Below, piece after piece: positions 1-6,077 of a stretch of DNA of 9,394 nucleotides. The position numbers and the translations under genes were made by a program. Under the pieces are notes generated by a model. The model saw nothing but the letters and a program-made list of their open reading frames with translations, was not told the DNA's origin and ran no database searches. Origin of the DNA: Phaeocystidibacter sp965659725 (GTDB lineage Bacteria > Bacteroidota > Bacteroidia > Flavobacteriales > Schleiferiaceae); assembly GCA_965659725.1 (NCBI GenBank), contig CBFHXG010000061.1:1-9394 (forward strand), given 5' to 3'. Numbering within the stretch: the stretch's first letter is position 1; every line of letters starts with the position of its first letter.

Positions 1-497
1 CAATCATTGGGTAGTTTGTGCTGTTGAAGGATGTCGGTGGTTCCAAGTTTATAGACCGATAGAGCGGATTGACCATATTGTCCTGAACTTTCAATGACAA
101 GATCACCATCGAGCACCAGCCCTTGGGTGAAAAGTTGCTTTGGATGTGGGTAGGTGGCTACTACTTCAAATCCCAATGAAGTAGGTGGCTCATTAGGAGC
201 GATCACCATTTTGAAGGTCTCCAATACGGTATCGGTTCCACGGTAGGCCTTGATCGTGAACCGCTGAAGTCCGTAGCCGTACTCTTCTGACACCTTGAAC
301 CCTTGAGCCGTAGAAATCGGATTGCCTTGATGTTCGATAAGAATGCCATCACCGTTGTGCTCAACTTCTAGCAGGAGATCCTGACCTACCTGAAATGGTT
401 GATAAACAACCTTATTAGCATTGGTTTTCATTCGGAGTTTCTCCTCGCTACAGGCAAAGAGAGTAAGCAAGACTAGAAACGTGATAATTCTTTTCAT
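1..497 (-). CDS. Glutaminyl-peptide cyclotransferase lipoprotein (partial, C-terminus beyond left edge)
   Basis: The first 165 residues are present; the rest lies outside the window. Residues 1-16 form a lipoprotein signal: basic MKR, a hydrophobic core, then a lipobox LFAC with Cys16 as the lipidation site, so the protein should be membrane-anchored on the periplasmic side or beyond. Residues 17-19 (SEE) resemble the acidic export signals of some Bacteroidota surface lipoproteins, but this is weak. Residues about 27-105 form a beta-rich segment without a motif I recognise. From about residue 110 the sequence fits the plant-type glutamine cyclotransferase family: ATYPHPKQLFTQGL, then ESSGQYGQS at 136-144, the start of its beta-propeller. 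The family converts N-terminal Gln to pyroglutamate. The ATG overlaps the TGA of the upstream ABC exporter gene (TGATG), which fixes the start and suggests one transcript with translational coupling. The family call rests on the N-terminal part of the domain only. Confidence 0.85.
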   Translation of the reverse strand, partial: MKRIITFLVLLTLFACSEEKLRMKTNANKVVYQPFQVGQDLLLEVEHNGDGILIEHQGNPISTAQGFKVSEEYGYGLQRFTIKAYRGTDTVLETFKMVIAPNEPPTSLGFEVVATYPHPKQLFTQGLVLDGDLVIESSGQYGQSALSVYKLGTTDILQQHKLPND

Positions 498-2272
498 CAG
501 TTGGCAAATTGCATGGCGGAGAGTTGTTTGTACAAGCCTTCGTCCTTGGCAGATAGTTCCTCGTGGGTACCACTTTCAACGATCTTACCTTGGTCCAGTA
601 CGAGGATCTTATTGGCACTACGAACCGTGGATAAACGGTGTGCGATCACAATGGAAGTTCGACCTTTCATCAACTTATCCAAGGCGTCTTGAACAAGCTT
701 TTCGGATTCGGAGTCGAGAGCTGACGTGGCCTCGTCGAGTATCAGGATGCAAGGATCCTTAAGTACAGCTCTAGCGATGGCGATACGTTGCCGTTGACCG
801 CCGCTCAATTGAATTCCTCGTTCACCTACGATCGTATCTAGACCTTCTGGGAAATCGGAAATGAATTTCCAGGCATTGGCCTTCTTGGCGGCTTCAATGA
901 TCTCATTATCGGCTGCGCCCGGTTTCCCATAGGCGATGTTTTCTCGGATAGTCCCACCAAATAAAAACACGTCTTGTGGAACTACAGCCATTTGGTTTCG
1001 AAGTTCTGAAAGTCCATAGCTTTGTGCTGGTTGGCCATCGAAATGGATCTCGCCAGACGCTGGGTCGAAGAATCGCATTACGAGCTGGACAATTGTGGAT
1101 TTCCCAGCTCCAGATGGTCCTACTAAAGCAACTTGTTCCCCAGACTTCGCCGAGAAGGAAAGGTCCTTAAGTACGGTAATATCCTTTCTGGAAGGGTAGG
1201 CAAAGGACACGTTCTTAAAGTCGATATCACCAGAAAACGACGAAATTGGATCAGGTTGATCTTGGAGATCCTCGGTGGGTTCTTCCAATATCTCCATTAA
1301 CTCTTCTGTGGCCCCTACGGCCTTTTGGATCTTAGCGTAAACGTCGGCCAATCCACCTATGGAACCCCCGATAAATCCGGAATAGATCACAAAACTAAAG
1401 AGGTCGCCAGTGTCTAGAACGCCTTCTGCGATGAGTGTAGATCCTCGCCAAATCACTGCAACCATGGCGCCGAATAATCCGAGTACAATGAAGGATGAGA
1501 ATGCACCGCGATATACCCCGCCCTTGATGCCAGTCTTGGCTACTTCATCCGTTTTTTTCTTGTAACGCATCCGCTCGAAGAACTCGTTCACGAAGGCTTT
1601 CACGTTGTAAATGCCTTGCAGCGTTTCTTCTACGATGGTGTTACTTTCCGCTACTTGCTTTTGAACCTCCTTCGCATATCTTCTAATAAACCTTCCGAAA
1701 ACAACGGCTACGATCATAACAGCTGGGAGAATAGCTAACATGAAAAGAGTGAGCTTCCAAGAAATGATCGTTAGCAAGGTGATACCTCCAACGATGATGA
1801 TCATTTGGCGTATGAACTCCGCCAATGTAGTGGTCATCGTTTCCTGAAGTAGGGAGATATCACTAGAGATCCTAGAATTGAGTTCGCCTACTCGTTTTTG
1901 ATTAAAGAAGGCGATGGGAAGTTTTAAAAGATGAGAGTAGGTGGCTTGTCGCAATGACGCGAGCGTTTTCTCTGTAACGTTGACGAACAAAACGATCCGA
2001 AAGAAGCTAAAGATGGCTTGAGCCACCAATAATCCCACTAAGATCAATGCAACATCATTGATGTGATCCAAGTTGAATGTATCGCCACCCGCGGGGACTA
2101 GGTCGCCCAAGAACTTTGGGAAAGCCAAGTTAGCCGAACTCGATAAGAACAGGAACACCAACCCAAGGAAGAATTGCCCTGCGAATGGCTTGATATAGCT
2201 ATATAGTTGAAAGGTCTTCCTGAGTGCTCCCCAGGTGAGTCTGACCTTCTTTTTTTCTTTCTCTTCTTGCAT
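497..2272 (-). CDS. ABC exporter half-transporter, fused permease and ATPase (MsbA/BmrA-like)
   Basis: This 591-residue protein has the usual half-transporter layout and length. Residues about 30-310 form the transmembrane domain, with roughly six hydrophobic segments (near 33-50, 73-96, 153-172, 174-196, 259-278 and 286-308). Residues about 350-585 form the nucleotide-binding domain. Its motifs are intact: Walker A GPSGAGKST at 385-393, Q-loop Gln433, signature LSGGQ at 489-493, Walker B ILILDE at 509-514 with catalytic Glu514, D-loop SALD at 517-520 and H-loop His545. It should work as a homodimer in the inner membrane, exporting a lipid or hydrophobic compound using ATP; the substrate cannot be read from sequence. 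The N-terminus is lysine/glutamate-rich (MQEEKEKKKVR). The stop overlaps the start of the cyclotransferase lipoprotein gene, so the two are probably co-transcribed, this gene first. I found no exact TAnnTTTG promoter upstream. Confidence 0.95.
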   Translation of the reverse strand: MQEEKEKKKVRLTWGALRKTFQLYSYIKPFAGQFFLGLVFLFLSSSANLAFPKFLGDLVPAGGDTFNLDHINDVALILVGLLVAQAIFSFFRIVLFVNVTEKTLASLRQATYSHLLKLPIAFFNQKRVGELNSRISSDISLLQETMTTTLAEFIRQMIIIVGGITLLTIISWKLTLFMLAILPAVMIVAVVFGRFIRRYAKEVQKQVAESNTIVEETLQGIYNVKAFVNEFFERMRYKKKTDEVAKTGIKGGVYRGAFSSFIVLGLFGAMVAVIWRGSTLIAEGVLDTGDLFSFVIYSGFIGGSIGGLADVYAKIQKAVGATEELMEILEEPTEDLQDQPDPISSFSGDIDFKNVSFAYPSRKDITVLKDLSFSAKSGEQVALVGPSGAGKSTIVQLVMRFFDPASGEIHFDGQPAQSYGLSELRNQMAVVPQDVFLFGGTIRENIAYGKPGAADNEIIEAAKKANAWKFISDFPEGLDTIVGERGIQLSGGQRQRIAIARAVLKDPCILILDEATSALDSESEKLVQDALDKLMKGRTSIVIAHRLSTVRSANKILVLDQGKIVESGTHEELSAKDEGLYKQLSAMQFAN

Positions 2273-2369
2273 GGGCGCAAATGTCGCAAGTAATCAGCAA
2301 ATGAGGCAAGAAGATAGAGTGAAGTTATAGGAGTATAGGAATCGATATGTGCTCGTACCATCTATAAAC

Positions 2370-2397
2370 AGCCTCAAAGGCATAAATCCCTGAGGCT
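2370..2397. repeat. Inverted repeat in the divergent spacer between the ABC exporter and the CUB fragment
   Basis: The arms AGCCTCA (2370-2376) and TGAGGCT (2391-2397) are perfect complements around a 14-base spacer, inside which GG (2379-2380) could pair with CC near the other end. There is no T-tract, and the repeat sits about 100 bases upstream of the ABC exporter start, between divergent genes. An operator is therefore more plausible than a terminator, but a 7-base repeat can arise by chance. The rest of 2273-2504 shows no gene I would defend. Confidence 0.3.
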
Positions 2398-2504
2398 CAA
2401 AAACGTTAACATTCACTTACGCATGAAATTATTTTACCTGAGCGCAACCATTCCTAACAGGCTTGAACCTATTTTTACTATCGCTTTACACTTAACTTAT
2501 TCTC

Positions 2505-2764
2505 ATGCGAAGACTATTACTCTCTGTCCTTCTGTTTGTTGGAGGACTCTCCGCTCAAGGTCAGACGAACATGCCTTACACGGGTGTGGACTCATCATCG
2601 GCTTGTTCTGGAACGCTTTACGATCATGCAGGACCAAGCGGAAACTATTCCAACAGTGCATGGGGTACTTTTTACCTTCAGCCTACTGGCGGAACACTTA
2701 CTATCACCTTCACCTCATTCTCTCTTGAATCATGCTGACGGGTTACAAGAGGAGTCTCTAGTGA
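2505..2764 (+). pseudogene. Truncated secreted protein: signal peptide plus half a CUB-like domain
   Basis: The reading frame 2505-2738 encodes 77 residues. Residues 1-17 are a signal peptide with a likely cleavage LSA|QGQ that leaves Gln18 at the N-terminus. Residues about 34-77 match the first half of a CUB-like domain as found in large secreted Bacteroidota proteins: CSGTLYDHAGPSGNYSN, then an aromatic/threonine beta strand, then LTITFTSFSLESC. In this family the strand is followed by a stretch like YDYLxIYDG and more domains, often with a T9SS tail. Here a TGA follows the Cys, and the convergent oxygenase gene ends 26 bases later at 2765, so the remainder is gone. Shifting to the next frame gives ADGLQEESLVIN and a stop at 2800-2802, which does not restore the domain. 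I read it as a 5' gene remnant left by a deletion or rearrangement. A functional short secreted protein cannot be excluded. Confidence 0.55.
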
Positions 2765-3598
2765 TCAATATTTATTCTTGTCTTGGAAGTCGAGACTTTT
2801 GACTCCAATGGCCTTCAAGAAGCGTTTCGCATTGATCTTCAGGGCTTCTTTCATACCGGTTGCTGCCTTTCGGAAGGCATTGTCATCTGGACGAGAAACA
2901 AAGCGACTATCAGAATACTTGAAACCTTCACCAACTGGGGTATAGAAATAGGTATAGAACGATTTTCTGGACTCGTGATCGGGTATATTGATCTTAGAAT
3001 ACCCGTGAGGTGAGTTTTCATCGGTATAAAAGATGATCGCTCTATTGTGCCAAGGAGCAACGCGTTGTTCGCAATTCTTCATTTCCTTGTCCCAGATCTC
3101 GAGGTGGCCGCCATATTCCTCTTTCCACTCTTTGTTGAGGTAAACGAGGAGATTGATTCGTCTCCACAAGTTGGTTTCTGGGTTGTAGTTTACATCGATA
3201 TGCACATCTACGTAAGAACCAGGGCCACCTTGGTGCACTCCTGAACCCAGTGAATCAGGGGTGGTTCGAAGGCCTTCAACGCCGGTTATCTGCGACATGT
3301 AATCGGCGAATTCATCGCTCTGAACGGTGTCGCGAACCTCGCCAAATACGGGGTGCCAGCGTTCGAAGTGATAGTCTTCCGATTTATTCTCATTCAGGCT
3401 CTTGCGCTTCACGTTCAATGAGTCGAGAGGCGGGAAGTTGCTGAACATGAGGTCGGCTGCTTCTTGATCGAAGAAATTATCGAGTACGAGATGTCGACAT
3501 GGATGTGCATTGTCGAATTGCTCTCGGAGCTCTTTTCTAGCTTTTTCAGATGTATATTTTGGATTGATGTGTTTCATCATTTCTGCTGTAGCTTCCAT
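2765..3598 (-). CDS. 2-oxoglutarate/Fe(II)-dependent oxygenase (prolyl-4-hydroxylase-like)
   Basis: This 277-residue protein has no signal peptide and should be cytoplasmic. It carries the double-stranded beta-helix signature of the 2OG-Fe(II) oxygenase superfamily. The iron ligands are the HxD pair His133 and Asp135 (in DVHIDVNYNP) and the distal His198 (in SPHGY). Arg211, 13 residues later, is the likely binder of the 2-oxoglutarate carboxylate. Between them lies the typical core segment RINLLVYLNKEWKEEYGGHLEIWD (residues 147-170). Such enzymes hydroxylate proteins or small molecules with O2 and 2-oxoglutarate; the substrate is unknown. The C-terminal 50 residues are basic and follow the catalytic core. 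The ATG lies 3 bases after the stop of the upstream dehydrogenase gene (TGA TAC ATG), so the two form an operon. Met7 and Met8 are alternative starts, but the spacing favours Met1. No clear terminator follows; the gene converges on the CUB fragment. Confidence 0.88.
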   Translation of the reverse strand: MEATAEMMKHINPKYTSEKARKELREQFDNAHPCRHLVLDNFFDQEAADLMFSNFPPLDSLNVKRKSLNENKSEDYHFERWHPVFGEVRDTVQSDEFADYMSQITGVEGLRTTPDSLGSGVHQGGPGSYVDVHIDVNYNPETNLWRRINLLVYLNKEWKEEYGGHLEIWDKEMKNCEQRVAPWHNRAIIFYTDENSPHGYSKINIPDHESRKSFYTYFYTPVGEGFKYSDSRFVSRPDDNAFRKAATGMKEALKINAKRFLKAIGVKSLDFQDKNKY

Positions 3599-3601
3599 GT
3601 A

Positions 3602-4390
3602 TCAACGATAAGATCTTCTCAATAGTTTGTAAAGCAATCCTCGTGCGAATGTGTGAACGGTAATGGCTAGCAATTCTTTGCGGCCAATGTAGTGGTGAAA
3701 GCGGCGGCTACCCATGACTTTCATCATCTTCTTGGCGAACACTTCGGTAGGCATGCCATTTTCTTGGGCGGGGCTATTCTTGTTAATGGGTGTGCCATCT
3801 GGACGCAATCCGTTTAAGGTGACCTGGGTATTGATGAACCCAGGACTCACGGCTTGCACGATGATTCCATCTTGAAAGACCTCTTCCCGCAGGCTTTCGA
3901 GCCAGAGGATCACCCCGGCCTTGGAAGCTGAATAAGCTGCCAGCTTTCGTTGTCCAAATTTACCCGCGATCGAAGCAACGCCAATGATCCTTCCCGACTT
4001 GCGCTCCACCATATGTGGAAGTACGGAACGGACTATGGCCATGGTGCCTAAGAGATTCACATCGATAAGCCTCTTTTCGACTTCCCATTTATTTTCAAGA
4101 ACGGAACCGAATTGTCCTACTCCGCCATTGGAAACGAGGATATCAACGTGACCGAACTTAGAGATCGCCTCCTGTGCCCATGATGAGGCTTGTTCGTGCT
4201 CGGCAAGATCTAAGGGTAGAATGGCGGTATGGTCAGGGTTCAAGCATTCTGATTGCACCCTTTCCAGCTCCGACGGTCGTCGAGCGGATAGTATGACCTT
4301 AGCTCCATTCTCGTTGAGTGTTTTCGCTAGGGTTTCGCCTATTCCGGACGATGCACCGGTGATCCAAACTACCTTGTTATTCACTTGCAT
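3602..4390 (-). CDS. Short-chain dehydrogenase/reductase (classical SDR)
   Basis: This is a 262-residue NAD(P)-dependent oxidoreductase of the classical SDR family. Counted from the chosen ATG, it has the cofactor loop TGASSGIG at 11-18, Arg residues after the second strand (SARRPSE, near 35-41) that hint at NADP(H), a variant SNGGV where NNAGV is usual, and the catalytic tetrad Asn112, Ser140, Tyr153, Lys157 (YSASK). The PGF motif after the sixth strand (SPGFINTQV) is present. The basic C-terminus (LLYKLLRRSYR) could be a membrane-associated tail. The frame can be opened upstream to a TTG at 4420, but those 10 extra codons overlap a promoter-like TACCTTTG (4395-4402), and the ATG at 4390 gives the normal distance to the cofactor loop, so I start there. 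The 2OG oxygenase gene follows after 3 bases, so both proteins probably act in one pathway. The substrate is not identifiable. Confidence 0.9.
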   Translation of the reverse strand: MQVNNKVVWITGASSGIGETLAKTLNENGAKVILSARRPSELERVQSECLNPDHTAILPLDLAEHEQASSWAQEAISKFGHVDILVSNGGVGQFGSVLENKWEVEKRLIDVNLLGTMAIVRSVLPHMVERKSGRIIGVASIAGKFGQRKLAAYSASKAGVILWLESLREEVFQDGIIVQAVSPGFINTQVTLNGLRPDGTPINKNSPAQENGMPTEVFAKKMMKVMGSRRFHHYIGRKELLAITVHTFARGLLYKLLRRSYR

Positions 4391-4394
4391 CTTA

Positions 4395-4421
4395 CAAAGG
4401 TACGGAAGGGAAGTGTACAAA
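4395..4421 (-). promoter_or_regulatory. Bacteroidota-type promoter for the SDR/oxygenase pair, probably giving a leaderless mRNA
   Basis: On the minus strand TACCTTTG (4402-4395) matches the Bacteroidota -7 consensus TAnnTTTG exactly. TTTG (4421-4418), 15 bases upstream, is a candidate -33 element; this spacing is shorter than the usual 17-23 or so. Only four bases (TAAG) separate the -7 box from the dehydrogenase ATG at 4390, so transcription should begin at or within a few bases of the start codon. The -33 element is the end of the T-tract of the preceding gene's terminator. The short spacer is the main doubt. Confidence 0.5.
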
Positions 4422-4451
4422 AAAGAAAAGGCGGAGTCGTGCTCCGCCTTT
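4419..4451 (-). terminator. Intrinsic terminator of the DUF4397/T9SS gene
   Basis: The arms 4427-4436 and 4442-4451 form a perfect 10-bp stem with the core GGCGGAG/CTCCGCC around a 5-base loop. On the minus strand the stem is followed by TC and six T (4426-4419). It lies 28 bases after the TGA of the DUF4397 gene and faces the right way to end that transcript. The T-tract merges into the promoter-like sequence of the next gene. Confidence 0.88.
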
Positions 4452-4479
4452 CCTTGCTCATGGGTGTAAGGGGCGAGTA

Positions 4480-5460
4480 TCAGTGCAATACAACGCGCTC
4501 GATGTACACTTCGTTGTCGGCATTACGACCGCGGAAGAAATACACTCCGTTGGCAATTTCGCTAGCGTCGTACAACTCTTGTACGTTGTTCCACGACTTC
4601 ACTACGTTGCCGGTGATGTCGATCAAATCGGCTGAGATGATCTCATCATTGTTCACTCTGAAGGTTCCTTCAGATGGGTTTGGATACAGTTCGAGGCTGG
4701 TGCTCTCGAATTCGTCGGTTGACAATCCAGAATTAACAGGAAGCTCTACGAGAGGTCCACCTGTAGGGAGTGCAACCCATAGTCCGAAGCCTGCACCGTT
4801 GCTATTTGAGCTTGGGTCTAGGAATCCAGAAGCGAGAGCTACCAGCGCTGAATCCTGCAGCCCTAGGGTGCTCAATGGCGCATCGTAAGAAGCGTATAGC
4901 GTGCTTCCGTCTTCGCTTCTCACCTCCAACGTGATGTCGGCTGTTGGCACTTCTAGGTATCCAGCAAATTCACCGTAGGCCAATGTATCTACCACATTGC
5001 CTACACCCGTTACATCGATACTCACATTAGGTGCGTCCGTTGAACCGTGGAATACGAGTATATCCGTATTTCCGCTGGTCATGGCCATTTCGCGACCACC
5101 TGCGGCATAGAGGTCGAATGCTGGGGCTGGACTGTAACCAGAACCGCTTACGATACCGTTGGCTACAACGATGTACGTACCACCGTCGGCTAACGTCAGG
5201 GTGAGGCTATAGATGGTGTCGCTTACACCGGTACTGTTACCTGGAGCAACGCCAATGGTGATCGGTGATCCCGCTGTGGCATCTACAAATGGAGTTGCTG
5301 TTCTGAATTTGAAATCAGGAAGTAAGAGAGTTGATCCAAGATAAACATCAACAGAATCTGCGGCAAGGTCGGCACTGTTGTGTATCACCTGTACTCTGGC
5401 TATTTGCGCGCTCAGTGATAGTCCGAAAGCTAGACCTAGAATGGTAAATAAATGTTTCAT
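4480..5460 (-). CDS. Secreted DUF4397 protein with T9SS type A C-terminal sorting domain
   Basis: This is a 326-residue exported protein. Residues 1-18 are a signal peptide (MKHLFTILGL... ending LSA), with cleavage expected before Gln19. Residues about 20-120 match DUF4397 (RVQVIHNSADLAADSVDVYLG, then TPFVDATAGSPITIGVAPGNS and GGTYIVVANGIV). A second, diverged copy appears at about 132-215 (ILVFHGSTDAPNVSIDV ... ALVALASGFLDPS), so the protein is probably a pair of related beta-sandwich domains. After a linker, residues about 256-326 form a T9SS sorting domain: LELYPNPSEGTFRV, a central LIDITGNVVKSW strand, and GVYFFRG ... YIERVVLH at the end. It should cross the inner membrane by Sec and the outer membrane by T9SS, ending on the surface or outside the cell. 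No enzymatic motif is visible; adhesion or structure is only a guess. It is a single-gene unit closed by its own terminator. Confidence 0.92.
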   Translation of the reverse strand: MKHLFTILGLAFGLSLSAQIARVQVIHNSADLAADSVDVYLGSTLLLPDFKFRTATPFVDATAGSPITIGVAPGNSTGVSDTIYSLTLTLADGGTYIVVANGIVSGSGYSPAPAFDLYAAGGREMAMTSGNTDILVFHGSTDAPNVSIDVTGVGNVVDTLAYGEFAGYLEVPTADITLEVRSEDGSTLYASYDAPLSTLGLQDSALVALASGFLDPSSNSNGAGFGLWVALPTGGPLVELPVNSGLSTDEFESTSLELYPNPSEGTFRVNNDEIISADLIDITGNVVKSWNNVQELYDASEIANGVYFFRGRNADNEVYIERVVLH

Positions 5461-5749
5461 TGTAACTCGTTTTGGTTAAACATTGTGTGTTTCTGTCGAA
5501 CGGGTCAGAATTCGATTTGTTTAATCTTTTTCAGAAAACGTTCAACAATAACCATTTCGAAATAAAGTATCAGGTGGTTGCCTTAGGCTGAATATTTTTT
5601 TGATCATCGAATACAAATCGGTGAATTTCCGTGGGGCTACTGTGCATTTTTTTTCACCCATTTCACAGGACCTTGGCGTTTTTTGGATGGGCTTGAGGAA
5701 ACCGATCGTCCACGAATCGAAAAATGAGTGAATTATTTACATTCACCTC
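5461..5749. other. Divergent non-coding region between the DUF4397 gene and rpmH
   Basis: No gene or RNA that I recognise is present. The region must hold the minus-strand promoter of the DUF4397 gene, but I see no exact TAnnTTTG there. Visible structure consists of a 10-base palindrome ATTTCGAAAT (5554-5563), a weak inverted repeat TCGAA/TTCGA (5496-5500 and 5511-5515), and three T-runs at 5595-5601, 5647-5654 and 5679-5684 whose centres are 52.5 and 31 bases apart, close to whole turns of the helix. The rpmH promoter follows at 5750. Confidence 0.5.
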
Positions 5750-5779
5750 TTTGTTATTCAAAACTGAGCTGTATATTTG
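5750..5779 (+). promoter_or_regulatory. Promoter of rpmH (Bacteroidota housekeeping type)
   Basis: TTTG (5750-5753) and TATATTTG (5772-5779) match the -33 TTTG and -7 TAnnTTTG elements exactly, with an 18-base spacer. Transcription should start about 5-7 bases further on, near 5784-5786, leaving a 5' leader of roughly 37-40 bases before the rpmH ATG. The leader has no obvious Shine-Dalgarno and is A-rich just before the start (CATAAATAGAT), as is common in the phylum. Confidence 0.85.
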
Positions 5780-5822
5780 CACCCCAATTGAAGACAGAGG
5801 TCACGACAAAGCATAAATAGAT

Positions 5823-5981
5823 ATGAAACGCACGTATCAACCTTCGAATCGTAAGAGAAGAAATAAGCACGGATTCCGTGAGCGCATGGCATCGGCTAAT
5901 GGCCGCCGTGTCCTTACTGCACGTCGTGCAAAAGGAAGAAAGAGACTTACCGTATCAGACGAAGGAAATCACAAAGGCTGA
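5823..5981 (+). CDS. rpmH: 50S ribosomal protein L34
   Basis: This 52-residue, very basic protein is a textbook L34: MKRTYQPSNRKRRNKHGFRER, then MASANGRRVLTARRAKGRKRLTVS. It binds 23S rRNA in the large ribosomal subunit. The C-terminal tail (DEGNHKG) runs a few residues past the usual KGRxxLTV end. A strong promoter lies 44 bases upstream and a hairpin/T-tract begins 24 bases after the stop. In many bacteria rpmH is followed by rnpA near dnaA; here the next gene is carB and no RNase P protein gene is visible. Confidence 0.98.
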   Translation: MKRTYQPSNRKRRNKHGFRERMASANGRRVLTARRAKGRKRLTVSDEGNHKG

Positions 5982-6005
5982 TATGTGAGTTCAATATGAT
6001 TTAAG

Positions 6006-6035
6006 AGGTGTTGCCGTTGGTAACACCTTTTTTTT
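6006..6035 (+). terminator. Hairpin and T-tract between rpmH and carB (terminator or attenuator)
   Basis: The arms 6006-6015 (AGGTGTTGCC) and 6019-6028 (GGTAACACCT) form a 10-bp stem with one G-T pair and a 3-base loop, followed by a run of eight T (6028-6035). This is a strong intrinsic terminator for rpmH. Because the carB ATG is only 42 bases after the T-tract and I see no good promoter in between, part of carB transcription may come from read-through, which would make this an attenuator. Confidence 0.88.
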
Positions 6036-6077
6036 GTGCCTACTCCTTACCTTAGCTCCACTGAAATAATTTCGCCC

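Noticed and set aside
2098..2361. 87-codon minus-strand frame at the 5' end of the ABC exporter gene
   Set aside because: It mostly overlaps the exporter in another frame, has no recognisable domain, and contains low-complexity lysine/arginine stretches from the overlapping codons.
2423..2728. 101-codon plus-strand frame across the CUB fragment
   Set aside because: The 2505 frame has a signal peptide and domain similarity; this one has no protein-like features.
2536..2802. Frame-shifted continuation of the CUB fragment
   Set aside because: The neighbouring frame after the TGA gives no CUB consensus and ends within the oxygenase gene on the other strand, so a simple one-base frameshift does not repair the gene.
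4391..4420. N-terminal extension of the SDR starting at a TTG at 4420
   Set aside because: The extra 10 codons overlap the promoter-like TACCTTTG and terminator T-tract, and the ATG at 4390 gives the usual SDR length before TGASSGIG.
5461..5822. tRNA, small RNA or riboswitch in the longest non-coding stretch
   Set aside because: No cloverleaf, conserved aptamer or terminator-like element for an RNA was recognised; only short palindromes and T-runs are visible.
6036..6077. N-terminal extension of CarB starting at GTG 6036
   Set aside because: The GTG touches the last T of the terminator tract, and starting at the ATG at 6078 puts conserved residues at the family's normal positions.
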